This document shows positions 41,123 to 50,014 of a stretch of DNA of 64,000 nt, one piece after another (positions within the stretch are counted from its first letter, which is position 1; each line of letters opens with the position of its first letter). Source of the stretch: Nocardioides sp. Root140 (GTDB lineage: Bacteria > Actinomycetota > Actinomycetes > Propionibacteriales > Nocardioidaceae); the NCBI RefSeq assembly GCF_001426745.1, contig NZ_LMFI01000016.1, positions 153,677 to 217,676 of the forward strand. Reading direction: 5' to 3'. The notes beneath the pieces are model-generated. The model saw only the letters and a program-made list of their open reading frames with translations, searched no databases and was not told the origin of the DNA. Position numbers and translations under genes: made by a program.

Positions 41123-43060
41123 ATGACGGTGCCCGATGTCAGTGTGATCATCCCGGCGTACAACGCATTGCCCTGGTTCCATCGTTGCCTGGACTCACTG
41201 GAAGCGCAGACCATCGGCACCGACCGGATGGAGATCATCGTCATCGACGACGGCTCCACCGACGGGACAGCGGAGGAGGCCGACCGGCGAGCACTCGCCC
41301 ACGACGGGCTCTACCGGGTCGAGCACCACCCCGCCTCCGGCGGCCCCGCGGGCCCGCGCAACCGTGGGTTGGACATCGCCACCGGGCGTTACGTCTACTT
41401 CGTCGACGCTGACGACTACCTCGGCGTCGAGGCTCTGGAACGCCTGGTCACCGTCGCCGACGAGCAAGGATCCGACGTCGTCGCGGGCAGCCTGGCCAGT
41501 GACTCCGAGCGCGGCGTGGGCGCATCGGCCTTCCGCAGGACGGACCTGGACGCCGACCTCTTCACCTCACAGGCCTACTGGTCCATCTCGGTCCTGAAGC
41601 TCTACCGGCGGAGCATGGTGGAGGAGCACAAGATCAGGTTCCCCACCGAGTTCCCGGTGCTCAGCGACCAGCCGTTCGCGGTGCTCGCCTACCTGCGCGC
41701 CACGAAGATCAGCCTCCTCGCGGACTACGAGTACTACTGGGTCGTCCTTCGTGATGACGGCGGCAACATCACCTACTCCGGGAAGGCCGCCAGCCGGGTC
41801 GACGTCATCGAGTCGATGTGTGCCCTCCTGGTCCGCGAGGTTCCCGACCCCGACAAACGGGGCCGCCTGTTGGCCCGCCACTTCCAGCTCGAGTTGCAGC
41901 GCGTCCTGCTCGCCCTGCCGGAGCTCGATCCGAACGAGCAACGAGAGTTGCTGGTGCGGGTCGCAGCCCTGGTCGCGGAGCACCTCACTCCTTCCGTCAT
42001 GAAGTGGCTCAGCCCGGACATGCGGCTCCTCTACCACCTGGTCGGACGAGACCTTCGTGAAGAGCTCGTCACCGCCGCCTCCGACGAGTCGGTGCGGCAC
42101 AGGTCCTGGAAGGTCGGCATCAGCGACGGTCGGGCACACGCGCTTCTCCCCTACTTCCGCGACGCTGCCGTCGGTGTCCCCGACGAGGTGTACGACGTCA
42201 CCGAGCGGTTGGGTTTCCGCCAGCACCTGACGTCTGTCTCCTGGAACGGGGCGACCCTGCACCTGGAGGGCGAAGCAGCCTGGGACCGGACGCCCGCCGA
42301 CTCGGTGGGAACCGTCACCATGCGTCTGCACAGTCGAGACGAACCCGGCACCGACCACCTGGTGACTGCTCGACGTGGCGACGGCGACACGTTCCGGGCC
42401 GACCTCGACACGCTCGCGCTCGGCGGCGATCGGCTGCATGACGCGATCTGGGACGTCCACACGCAACTGAGCCACGAGGGCCTCACCCGGGAGCAACAGA
42501 CTCGGTTGGGCGAGGACGCGGTCACCGGTGACGAGCCGTTCCTGCACTGGGAGATCACGGACGGCTGGACCGTCGCGTCGTACCTCAGTCCCGACCGGCG
42601 CCTCAAGCTCGACGTCGGGCAACGCAAGCACCGCGTCGGCAAGATGCTCCGCGACTGGCGCGTCTCCTGGCAGGCCGGGGACCTGGTGGTCGAGGGCCGC
42701 CTCGATCTCGATCTCGATGCGCCCCTGAGCCTGATCGCCCGGAAGGACAAGGAGTCGGTCGAGCGCGAGGTGTCACTCGCCGCCGGGCAGTTCAGCGGAC
42801 GGATCCCGGTCGGCGACCTCGAGCCCGGAAGATGGATCGTCCGCATACGGGCCGGGCAGCCCCCGCACCACGAGAGGTTCGCGGTTCCGGCGCCCACCGG
42901 TCTCGGCACCCACACCGTGGGCAAGGGGCTCAGGCAGGTCGTCGCGGAGGCGGTCACCCTGAAGAGTGGCGGCCTGGCCGTCGATGTCGTCGCGTCGAGC
43001 CCACTGCGTTCGGTGACCCAGGCACTTCGCCAGCGGGCCGCCGGCCAGGACAGGACCTAG
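41123..43060 (+). CDS. GT2 family glycosyltransferase with C-terminal accessory domain
   Basis: A 645-residue protein. Residues about 5-220 are a GT-A domain (VSVIIPAYNALPWFHRCLDSLEAQ, IIVIDDGSTDGTAEEA, YFVDADDYLGVEALERL). The remaining about 400 residues are a helical part, then two beta-rich modules similar to C-terminal domains of teichoic-acid glycosyltransferases (SWNGATLHLEGEAAW, WRVSWQAGDLVVEGRLDLDLD). It probably decorates the polymer made by the polymerases. Last gene of the first plus-strand run. Confidence 0.85.
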   Translation: MTVPDVSVIIPAYNALPWFHRCLDSLEAQTIGTDRMEIIVIDDGSTDGTAEEADRRALAHDGLYRVEHHPASGGPAGPRNRGLDIATGRYVYFVDADDYLGVEALERLVTVADEQGSDVVAGSLASDSERGVGASAFRRTDLDADLFTSQAYWSISVLKLYRRSMVEEHKIRFPTEFPVLSDQPFAVLAYLRATKISLLADYEYYWVVLRDDGGNITYSGKAASRVDVIESMCALLVREVPDPDKRGRLLARHFQLELQRVLLALPELDPNEQRELLVRVAALVAEHLTPSVMKWLSPDMRLLYHLVGRDLREELVTAASDESVRHRSWKVGISDGRAHALLPYFRDAAVGVPDEVYDVTERLGFRQHLTSVSWNGATLHLEGEAAWDRTPADSVGTVTMRLHSRDEPGTDHLVTARRGDGDTFRADLDTLALGGDRLHDAIWDVHTQLSHEGLTREQQTRLGEDAVTGDEPFLHWEITDGWTVASYLSPDRRLKLDVGQRKHRVGKMLRDWRVSWQAGDLVVEGRLDLDLDAPLSLIARKDKESVEREVSLAAGQFSGRIPVGDLEPGRWIVRIRAGQPPHHERFAVPAPTGLGTHTVGKGLRQVVAEAVTLKSGGLAVDVVASSPLRSVTQALRQRAAGQDRT

Positions 43061-43093
43061 GAGTCGGGGCCCACCCAGGCATGCGGGCCGACG

Positions 43094-44143
43094 TCAGCCC
43101 CTGCGGGCTTTCGCCAGACGCCTGCGGACCCGGCCGGCCGACCTCCGGGCCCGGCTTCCGGCCTTGCGGATCGGGTTGACCGACAACCGGGCGACGTCGT
43201 CCTCGAGGGCGGCGATCCGCTTGCGGGACTGGTCGTTCTCGGCGCGCTCGGTGCGGGCGAGTCGGTGAAGCTCGTCGATACGCCGGCCGAGCTGCGACTC
43301 GGTCTCACATGCGGCCAGATCCTTGTCGCTCCACGGCTCAGCGGCCTCCGTGCGGGAGAAGTCCCAGAGGTGGCCGAAGCGGTCGAAGTCATCTGCATAC
43401 AGCTCTTCGATGCGTTCGCGGATGCCGTTCTCGAAGAGCGCCCCGATGGGTCGCAGGGGCGTCGGGTTCGCCCGTGGAACATGCACCTCGCCCTGGTATC
43501 CGACCTTCGTCAGGTGCTCGGAGAGATCACTCGTGAGCTGCTTGAACTCGCTGATCTCATAGACGCGGGTGTAGGGGATCGCGTGCTCGACCAGCATGTC
43601 GACCTGCCCACGGAAGTGGGGGTCTCGACGGAGAATGTGCTGGGGCTCGTTCTCGAAGAAGGCAACGAACTTTGCGAAGTCCTCGATGACGCTCTCGCGG
43701 GTGAGCGGATGACGGGGGTACCAGTCCCGGTTCCGGAACTGCGTGATGTGCGGGTTCTCCATCAGGACCTTGTTCTGCCACGCGGAGAACAATCGGAGCC
43801 TCGGGTCTCGCACGACAGCGAAGATGAACCAGTCGTTGTCGGGACGGATCTCGGCACGCTCTTCGGGAGTGAGCTGGCTCAGGCGTGGAGACACCTGCCA
43901 CAGGTCACGGTTGTGCACGGCCTCCGAGTCCGCGATGTAGCCGCTCCAGCCGGCCTTGAAGGTGGAGAGGTCCTCGCCGGCGAGGTCCGCCATCATCCAC
44001 TTCAGACTGGTGCACGCGTTCTTGTTCAGCGACTCGAACATCACCTTGGCCTCGGGTGCCAGGTAGGTGCGCAGGACCGCCCCGGGCACCTCACGCATGG
44101 CTTGGAACATCGCATCGTCCGGCGGTGACAGTTCCTCGCTCAT
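43094..44143 (-). CDS. Sulfotransferase family 2-like protein
   Basis: A protein of about 349 residues with AKVMFESLNKNACTSLKWMMADL (5'-phosphosulfate loop), FAVVRDPRLRLFSAWQNKVLM (3'-phosphate site) and EISEFKQLTSDLSEHL typical of carbohydrate sulfotransferases. A coiled-coil segment (about 285-320) and a basic Arg-rich C terminus follow. It is the second sulfotransferase-like gene of the block, convergent with the GT2 gene. ATG at 44143 has TATGCT 7 nt upstream (minus strand); ATG at 44155 would overlap that box. Acceptor unknown. Confidence 0.8.
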   Translation of the reverse strand: MSEELSPPDDAMFQAMREVPGAVLRTYLAPEAKVMFESLNKNACTSLKWMMADLAGEDLSTFKAGWSGYIADSEAVHNRDLWQVSPRLSQLTPEERAEIRPDNDWFIFAVVRDPRLRLFSAWQNKVLMENPHITQFRNRDWYPRHPLTRESVIEDFAKFVAFFENEPQHILRRDPHFRGQVDMLVEHAIPYTRVYEISEFKQLTSDLSEHLTKVGYQGEVHVPRANPTPLRPIGALFENGIRERIEELYADDFDRFGHLWDFSRTEAAEPWSDKDLAACETESQLGRRIDELHRLARTERAENDQSRKRIAALEDDVARLSVNPIRKAGSRARRSAGRVRRRLAKARRG

Positions 44144-44174
44144 GACCGAAAGCATAGGCGGAGGCTACCCGGCG

Positions 44175-44957
44175 CTACGCCGGGGTGTTGCGGTGGAAAA
44201 CGATTTCGAGACCGATGAGTGTCAGGTGCGGCGCGAACGAGGTCAGGGTGCCGCACTCGTCGAGCACGATCGGCGCCATGTGGCCCGTCGCCACGACGTT
44301 CACCGATTCGCTCGGCTCGCCGAGCTCGGCGATCATGCGGGTGGTCAGGCCGTCGACCATGCTGGAGTAGCCGTAGAGCATGCCCGACTGCAGGGCCTCG
44401 ACGGTGTTCTTGGCGATCACGGTGCGCGGCCGCAGGATCTCGACCTTGCGCAGCTGTGCACCACGCCGGCCCAGCGCCTCCAGGGAGATCTCGAGGCCGG
44501 GCGCGATCGCGCCACCGACGTACTCACCGTTGGCGCTGATCACGTCGAAGGTGGTCGCCGTGCCGAAGTCGACCACCACCGTCGGGCCGTCGTACAGCTG
44601 TGCCGCGGCGAGGGCGTTGATGATGCGGTCGGCGCCGACCTCGCGAGGGTTGTCCATCAGCACCGGGACCCCGGTGCGGATGCCGGGCTCGACCACGACG
44701 GCCGGCACCGTCGGGTAGTGGCCGGTGAGCATCTCGCGCCATTCGTGGAGTACGGCGGGCACTGTCGAGCACACCGCGATGCCGGTCAGGTCGGCCTCGT
44801 CGATCGCGCCGGAGACGAGGCCGCGCACGAGGACGGCCCACTCGTCGGAGGTGCGGCGCTCGTCGGTGGAGACCCGCCAGTGGGCGGCGACCTGTCCGCC
44901 GTCGAGGAGGCCGAGCACGGTGTGGCTGTTGCCGATGTCGGCGGCCAGGACCGTCAC
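44175..44957 (-). CDS. coaX: Type III pantothenate kinase
   Basis: It phosphorylates pantothenate in the first step of CoA synthesis. The 260-residue ASKHA-fold protein has VLAADIGNSHTVLGLLD (phosphate loop), GADRIINALAAAQLY, VVVDFGTATTFDVISANGEYVGGAIAPG and VATGHMAPIVLDE. GTG at 44957 overlaps the nadC stop (GTGA). Cofactor genes for CoA (panC, panD, coaX) and NAD (nadB, nadC) are combined in one run, as in mycobacterial neighbourhoods. Confidence 0.95.
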   Translation of the reverse strand: MTVLAADIGNSHTVLGLLDGGQVAAHWRVSTDERRTSDEWAVLVRGLVSGAIDEADLTGIAVCSTVPAVLHEWREMLTGHYPTVPAVVVEPGIRTGVPVLMDNPREVGADRIINALAAAQLYDGPTVVVDFGTATTFDVISANGEYVGGAIAPGLEISLEALGRRGAQLRKVEILRPRTVIAKNTVEALQSGMLYGYSSMVDGLTTRMIAELGEPSESVNVVATGHMAPIVLDECGTLTSFAPHLTLIGLEIVFHRNTPA

Positions 44958-45868
44958 GGCCGTAGGTCCATCGCGATGTCCATGACCCTGGCGGAGTGGG
45001 TCAGCGCACCGACGGCCAGGAAGTCGACCCCGGTGGCGCCGTACTCGGCGGCGTCCTCGAGGGTCAGCCCGCCGGAGGACTCGAGGGTGGCCCGGCCCGC
45101 GGTCAGCGCGACCGCCTCCCGCAGGGTGGCCGGGTCCATGTTGTCGAGCAGGATCCGGTCGACCCCGATCTCGAGCAGCTGGCGCAGCTGGTCGAGCGAG
45201 TCGACCTCCACCTGCACCGGCACCTTGGGGTAGCGCGCCCGGATCAGGTTGTAGGCCTCGACGACCCCGCCGGCAGCCACGACGTGGTTGTCCTTGACCA
45301 GTGCCATGTCGGAGAGGGAGTGCCGGTGGTTGACCCCGCCGCCGGCGCGGACGGCGTACTTCTCGAGGTCACGCCAGCCGGGAATGGTCTTGCGGGTGTC
45401 GCGGACCCGGGCGCCGGTGCCCTCGAGCGCACGCACCCAGTCGGCGGTCGCCGACGCGACGCCGGAGAGGTGGCAGGTGAAGTTCAGGGCGGTGCGCTCG
45501 GCGGTCAGCAGCAACGCCGTGGGGCCGGTGACGGTGAGCAGCACGTCGCCCTTGCTGACCCGGGTGCCGTCCCTGACCGGCCGCTCGACCGTGATGTCGT
45601 TGCCCATCACGTAGCGGAAGACCAGCTCCCCGAGGGCCAGGCCGGCCACGGTGCCGTCCTCGCGGGCCACGAAGTCGGCGGTCTCGACCTGGTCGGCGGG
45701 GATGGTCGCCCAGCTGGTCACGTCGTCGCCGGGGAGGTCCTCGGCGAGGGCCGCGACGACCGCGCGGTGGATCGCCCGAGCCTCGAGGCCCGCCTCACCG
45801 AGCTCGACGGCCAGGTTGGCGGGCATGTCGTCACACGGCAGGGCGACGATGCGGTCGACGGCACTCAT
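44954..45868 (-). CDS. nadC: Nicotinate-nucleotide pyrophosphorylase (quinolinate phosphoribosyltransferase)
   Basis: It converts quinolinate and PRPP into nicotinate mononucleotide. The 304-residue protein has ERTALNFTCHLSGVASATA, RDTRKTIPGWRDLEKYAVRAGGG, NHRHSLSDMALVKDNHV and VDSLDQLRQLLEIGVDRILLDNM. The start ATG overlaps the nadB stop (ATGA), so it is translationally coupled to nadB. Confidence 0.96.
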   Translation of the reverse strand: MSAVDRIVALPCDDMPANLAVELGEAGLEARAIHRAVVAALAEDLPGDDVTSWATIPADQVETADFVAREDGTVAGLALGELVFRYVMGNDITVERPVRDGTRVSKGDVLLTVTGPTALLLTAERTALNFTCHLSGVASATADWVRALEGTGARVRDTRKTIPGWRDLEKYAVRAGGGVNHRHSLSDMALVKDNHVVAAGGVVEAYNLIRARYPKVPVQVEVDSLDQLRQLLEIGVDRILLDNMDPATLREAVALTAGRATLESSGGLTLEDAAEYGATGVDFLAVGALTHSARVMDIAMDLRP

Positions 45869-47568
45869 GGGCGGGCTCCTGCCGGCTCGGCGGGGTGGGA
45901 CGGGTCGGTCGAGGGCGCCGGGTGGAACGTGACGTCGAGGTCGTCACCGACGAGGTGGGCGTCGAAGTGGCCGGACCACGCCTCGTCGCGCTCGGGGAAG
46001 TCCTCGCGCCAGTGCGACCCGCGGGTCTCGCGGCGGCCGAGTGCGGCCTGCGCCAGGGCGGTGGCGATGGTCAGCAGGTTGGTCGCCTCCCAGGCCTCCA
46101 CCCCCTCCTCGCCGGTCGTGGCGGCCAGCGCCGGGAGCTCGGCGAGGGCCTTGCGGACGCCGTCCTCGCTGCGCAGCACGCCGACGTACTCGGTCATCAG
46201 GGTCTGCATCTCGGGGCGGCAGGCGGCCGAGGCGACGTGCGCCTCCCGGTCGTCGTCGACCGGGTCCGCCCACGGCCGCAGCTCGCCGGGCAGTACGTCG
46301 GCGATGCGGCGCGAGAACACGAGGCCCTCGAGCAGCGAGTTGGAGGCCAGCCGGTTGGCGCCGTGCACGCCCGAGCAGGCGACCTCGCCGGTGGCGTAGA
46401 GGCCGGCCACGTCGGAGCGACCGAACAGGTCGGTGGCCACGCCGCCCGAGGCGAAGTGGTGTGCGGGAGCCACCGGGATCAGCTCGCTGATCGGGTCGAC
46501 GCCGTGGGAGCGGCAGACCCCGAGGATCGTCGGGAAGCGCTTCTCCCAGAACTCTTCGCCGAGGTGGCGGGCGTCGAGCCACATGTGGGCCTTGCCGGTC
46601 TCGTGCATGCGGCGGGTGATCGCCTTGGCCACCACGTCGCGCGGCGCCAGGTCGGCGAGCTCGTGCTGCCCCTGCATGAACCGGTTGCCCTCGAAGTCGA
46701 CCAGGAACGCGCCCTCGCCCCGGACCGCCTCGGAGATCAGCGGCTGCTGGCCGCGGGACTCGGGGCCGAGGTACATCACGGTGGGGTGGAACTGCACGAA
46801 CTCGAGGTCGCGCAGCGCGGCTCCTCCGCGCAGGGCCAGCGCCATGCCGTCGCCGGTGGAGACCGACGGGTTGGTCGACTGGGCGAAGACCTGGCCCAGG
46901 CCGCCGCTGGCCAGCACCACCGCGCGGCAGCGCACGGCGCCGACGCCGTTGCGCTGCCCTTCGCCGATCACGTGCAGGGTCACCCCGGCGACGCCGCCGT
47001 CGGCCGCGCGCATCAGGTCGATGGCCAGCGCGTGCTGGATGACCTCGATCTCGGGGGCGGCCTCGACCGCGGCGATCAACGCGCGCTGGATCTCGGCACC
47101 TGTGGCGTCCCCGCCGGCGTGCGCGATGCGGTCGCGGTGGTGGCCGCCCTCACGGGTCAGCGAGAGCACGCCGTCGTGGTGGTCGAAGTTGGTGCCGAGG
47201 GCGATCAGCTCGCGCACCGCATCGGGCCCCTCGGTGACCAGGACGCGTACGGCGTCGGTGTCGCAGGCCCCGGCGCCGGCCACGAGGGTGTCGCGCTCGT
47301 GCTGCTCGGGGGTGTCGCCCGGGCCGAGCGCGGCGGCGATGCCGCCCTGGGCCCACTGTGTGGAGCCGGCGTTGAGGACGTCCTTGGTGACCACGAGGAC
47401 CGTGGCACCGTCGTCGTCGGGCCTCTCCCGGAGGGCGGCATGGATGCGCAGGGCAGCGGTGAGCCCGGCGATGCCGGAGCCGATGACCACGACGTCTGAG
47501 CGCGTGGTCCAACCGGGCTCGGGGGCACTGAGGCGTCCCGCCAGTCCGGCGTTCTCGAGGAGGGCCAT
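45865..47568 (-). CDS. nadB: L-aspartate oxidase
   Basis: A FAD enzyme that oxidises aspartate to iminoaspartate for de novo NAD synthesis. The 567-residue protein has the FAD motif VVVIGSGIAGLTAALRI, the segment STQWAQGGIAAAL, REGGHHRDRIAHAGGDATG, ASGGLGQVFAQSTNP and the active-site block EFVQFHPTVMYLG, then GLYATGEVACSGVHGANRLASNSLLEGLVF. nadA is not in the window. The gene starts 9 bp after panD ends. Confidence 0.95.
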   Translation of the reverse strand: MALLENAGLAGRLSAPEPGWTTRSDVVVIGSGIAGLTAALRIHAALRERPDDDGATVLVVTKDVLNAGSTQWAQGGIAAALGPGDTPEQHERDTLVAGAGACDTDAVRVLVTEGPDAVRELIALGTNFDHHDGVLSLTREGGHHRDRIAHAGGDATGAEIQRALIAAVEAAPEIEVIQHALAIDLMRAADGGVAGVTLHVIGEGQRNGVGAVRCRAVVLASGGLGQVFAQSTNPSVSTGDGMALALRGGAALRDLEFVQFHPTVMYLGPESRGQQPLISEAVRGEGAFLVDFEGNRFMQGQHELADLAPRDVVAKAITRRMHETGKAHMWLDARHLGEEFWEKRFPTILGVCRSHGVDPISELIPVAPAHHFASGGVATDLFGRSDVAGLYATGEVACSGVHGANRLASNSLLEGLVFSRRIADVLPGELRPWADPVDDDREAHVASAACRPEMQTLMTEYVGVLRSEDGVRKALAELPALAATTGEEGVEAWEATNLLTIATALAQAALGRRETRGSHWREDFPERDEAWSGHFDAHLVGDDLDVTFHPAPSTDPSHPAEPAGARP

Positions 47569-47577
47569 TCGGGCAGG

Positions 47578-47997
47578 TTAGCGGCTGGCCGTGACGTCGC
47601 CGCGCAGCAGGCCGGACCCCTCGGGCGCCTCGGCCGGGTCGAACCCGGTGGCCAGGACCTTGTTGTCGGCGTCGACGAAGACCACCGACGGCTTGTACTC
47701 CTTGGCCTCGGCGGTGTCCATCTGGCCGTAGCCGATCAGGATCACCACGTCACCCGGGTGCACGAGGCGGGCTGCGGCACCGTTGATGCCGATGACGCCC
47801 GAGCCACGCTCTCCCGCGATCGTGTAGGTCTCGAGGCGGGCGCCGTTGGTGACGTCGACGATGTGGACCAGCTCGCCGGAGAGCAGGTCGGCGGCGTCGA
47901 GGAGGTCTTCGTCGACCGTGACCGACCCGACGTAGTGCAGGTCCGCCTGGGTGACGGTCGCGCGGTGGATCTTGCTCTTCATCATGGTGCGCAGCAT
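47578..47997 (-). CDS. panD: Aspartate 1-decarboxylase
   Basis: A pyruvoyl enzyme making beta-alanine from aspartate. The 139-residue proenzyme begins MLRTMMKSKIHRATVTQADL and carries the self-cleavage Gly-Ser in HYVGSVTVDEDLL; GERGSGVIGINGAAARLVHPGD follows. Its product and the pantoate ligase PanC gene product, encoded 19 bp upstream, combine in pantothenate synthesis. Confidence 0.96.
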   Translation of the reverse strand: MLRTMMKSKIHRATVTQADLHYVGSVTVDEDLLDAADLLSGELVHIVDVTNGARLETYTIAGERGSGVIGINGAAARLVHPGDVVILIGYGQMDTAEAKEYKPSVVFVDADNKVLATGFDPAEAPEGSGLLRGDVTASR

Positions 47998-48016
47998 GTG
48001 CTGTCTCCCTTGTTGG

Positions 48017-48928
48017 TTACGGAGTTCGGAGAGCCGCGGACGGCTCCGGGTGGTCGGCGGTGCCCAGGTGGACGGGCATGTTGTCGATCAGGCGGGTGCT
48101 GCCCACGCGGGCGGCGATGATCACCCGGGCCTCACCGTGTGCGGGGGCCGGGCCCAGGTCGGTTCCGGTGATCACGAGGTAGTCGAGGTCGACGCCGTCG
48201 GAGGCGCGCAGCTCGGCGCGGGCCGCGGCCAGGGCCGAGTCGGCGCCGTACATCGCGTTCTCGCGGGCCCGCAGGAGTGTGCGGGACAGGGCGACCGCGT
48301 GCTCGCGGTCGGCCGGCTCGAGGTAGCGGTTGCGCGAGCTCAGGGCCAGGCCGTCGGGCTCGCGGACGGTCTCGCCGCCGACCACCTCGATGCCCATGCA
48401 GAGGTCGTCGACCATGCGACGGATCAGGGCGAGCTGCTGGTAGTCCTTCTGCCCGAAGACCGCCACGTCGGGGCGGACCAGGCCGAAGAGCTTGGCGACC
48501 ACGATCAGCACGCCGCGGAAGTGGCCGGGCCGCGTGGCGCCTTCGAGGATCGAGCCGAGCGGCCCCGGGTCGAGGGTCACCTGCGGCTCGACGACACCGT
48601 CGACCGAGCCGGGGTAGACCTCGTCGACGGCCGGCGCGAACACGATGTCGACACCGTGCTCGCCGCACAGCGCCAGGTCGGCGTCGAGGGTGCGGGGGTA
48701 GCGGTCGAGGTCTTCCCCGGCGCCGAACTGGAGCGGGTTGACGAAGATCGAGACGACGACGGGGCCGTCGCCGACCTCGGCCCGGGCCGCCTCCATGAGG
48801 GAGGCGTGCCCGACGTGGAGCGCACCCATGGTGGGCACGAAGCCGACCCGCTTGCCGGCGCCGCGGGCGTCGGCGAGCAGGCCGAGGAGCTCCTCGCGGG
48901 TGCTCGCGAGAACGGGGGTGGAGGTCAT
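48017..48928 (-). CDS. panC: Pantoate-beta-alanine ligase (pantothenate synthetase)
   Basis: It joins pantoate and beta-alanine with ATP. The 303-residue protein has VGFVPTMGALHVGHASLMEAA (HIGH-like), VVSIFVNPLQFGAGEDLDRYPR, RPGHFRGVLIVVAKLFGLVRPDVAVFGQKDYQQL and LALSSRNRYL (KMSKS-like). The start overlaps the stop of the DUF2520 gene (ATGA). Confidence 0.96.
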   Translation of the reverse strand: MTSTPVLASTREELLGLLADARGAGKRVGFVPTMGALHVGHASLMEAARAEVGDGPVVVSIFVNPLQFGAGEDLDRYPRTLDADLALCGEHGVDIVFAPAVDEVYPGSVDGVVEPQVTLDPGPLGSILEGATRPGHFRGVLIVVAKLFGLVRPDVAVFGQKDYQQLALIRRMVDDLCMGIEVVGGETVREPDGLALSSRNRYLEPADREHAVALSRTLLRARENAMYGADSALAAARAELRASDGVDLDYLVITGTDLGPAPAHGEARVIIAARVGSTRLIDNMPVHLGTADHPEPSAALRTP

Positions 48929-49833
48929 CGCCGGACGACTCCGGCGACCGGGAGCGTGGTCGCGACGGCGCCGTCGAGGACGCGGGTGAGCGTGGCTGCA
49001 CGGATCGGCAGCAGGCGGCCGTCGGAGACCGCGCGGGACAGCGTGGCGCGGGCCATCGCGACGTACGACGGCACGGTCTGCGGCGCCGAGACCGCGAGGT
49101 CGACGAGGTGTGCACGGACGGTGTTGACGTCACCGCGCACGATCGGGCCGGTCAGCGCAGCGTCGCCGTGGTTGAGCGCGTTGTCGAGGGCCGCCTCGAG
49201 GAGCGGGCGGAGGGTGCCGGCCGGGTCGTCGCCACCGGCGGCGACCAGCATCTCCATCGCCTCGGCGACGAGGGTGACGAGGTGGTTGGCACCGTGGGCG
49301 AGACCGGCGTGGTAGAGGATCCGCTTGTCCTCCGGCACCCACATCGGGCGGCCGCCGAGGTCGGCGACCAGGGACTCGGTGAAGCGGCGTTCGGCCGGAC
49401 CGGCGGTCACGCCGAACACGATGTCGTGCAACCGGTCGAGGTCGAGCTCCGTGCCGGTGAAGGTCATCGCGGGGTGCAGGGCCACGGCGCGGGCGCCGAG
49501 GGCGGTGGCCGGAGCCAGCACCTCGAGGCCGTGCCGGCCGGAGGTGTGGACGACGAACTGGCCGTCGCGCAGGGAACCGCTGGCGGACAGCATCTGCACG
49601 ACGTTGTCGAGCATGTCGTCGGGCACGGTGAGCAGGAGGACGTCGCAGGCCCGGGCCACGGCGCTCGGCTTGTCGACGACGACACCGGGCAGCAGCGCGT
49701 CGATGCGGCTGCGGGAGGCGTCGGACTCACCGGCGACGGCCACGATCTCGTGGCCCGCGGTGCGGAGCGCGGATGCGAGTACGGCGCCGACGCGTCCTGC
49801 GCCGACCACGCCGATACGGAGCGGTTCAGACAT
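48925..49833 (-). CDS. Rossmann-fold DUF2520 protein
   Basis: A 302-residue protein with an N-terminal NAD(P)-binding fold (LRIGVVGAGRVGAVLASALRTAGH, VLLLTVPDDMLDNVV, VVHTSGRHGLEVL) and the helical DUF2520 C-terminal half (FGVTAGPAERRFTESLVADLG, YHAGLAHGANHLVTLVAEAMEML). It resembles ketopantoate-reductase-like proteins and is often found just before panC, as in mycobacterial Rv3603c, so it may supply pantoate; this is inferred. ATG at 49833 with GAAAGG upstream is preferred over the in-frame TTG at 49842. First gene of the cofactor operon. Confidence 0.85.
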   Translation of the reverse strand: MSEPLRIGVVGAGRVGAVLASALRTAGHEIVAVAGESDASRSRIDALLPGVVVDKPSAVARACDVLLLTVPDDMLDNVVQMLSASGSLRDGQFVVHTSGRHGLEVLAPATALGARAVALHPAMTFTGTELDLDRLHDIVFGVTAGPAERRFTESLVADLGGRPMWVPEDKRILYHAGLAHGANHLVTLVAEAMEMLVAAGGDDPAGTLRPLLEAALDNALNHGDAALTGPIVRGDVNTVRAHLVDLAVSAPQTVPSYVAMARATLSRAVSDGRLLPIRAATLTRVLDGAVATTLPVAGVVRR

Positions 49834-50014
49834 GTGCTGCAAGCCTTTCGTTCCAGTCCCTCCGATTTCCTGCTCCTCGTGCGAGGGGCTGGCCGGTGTG
49901 GGTACCAGACGGTGTGCCTTCAGTTGATTGCAACAACGAGGCTACGCCGATCGTTTCCGGCTGGGAACAAGCCGGTCGGTGGGATGGATCACAGCCCGCG
50001 TAACCTCCTTGACC

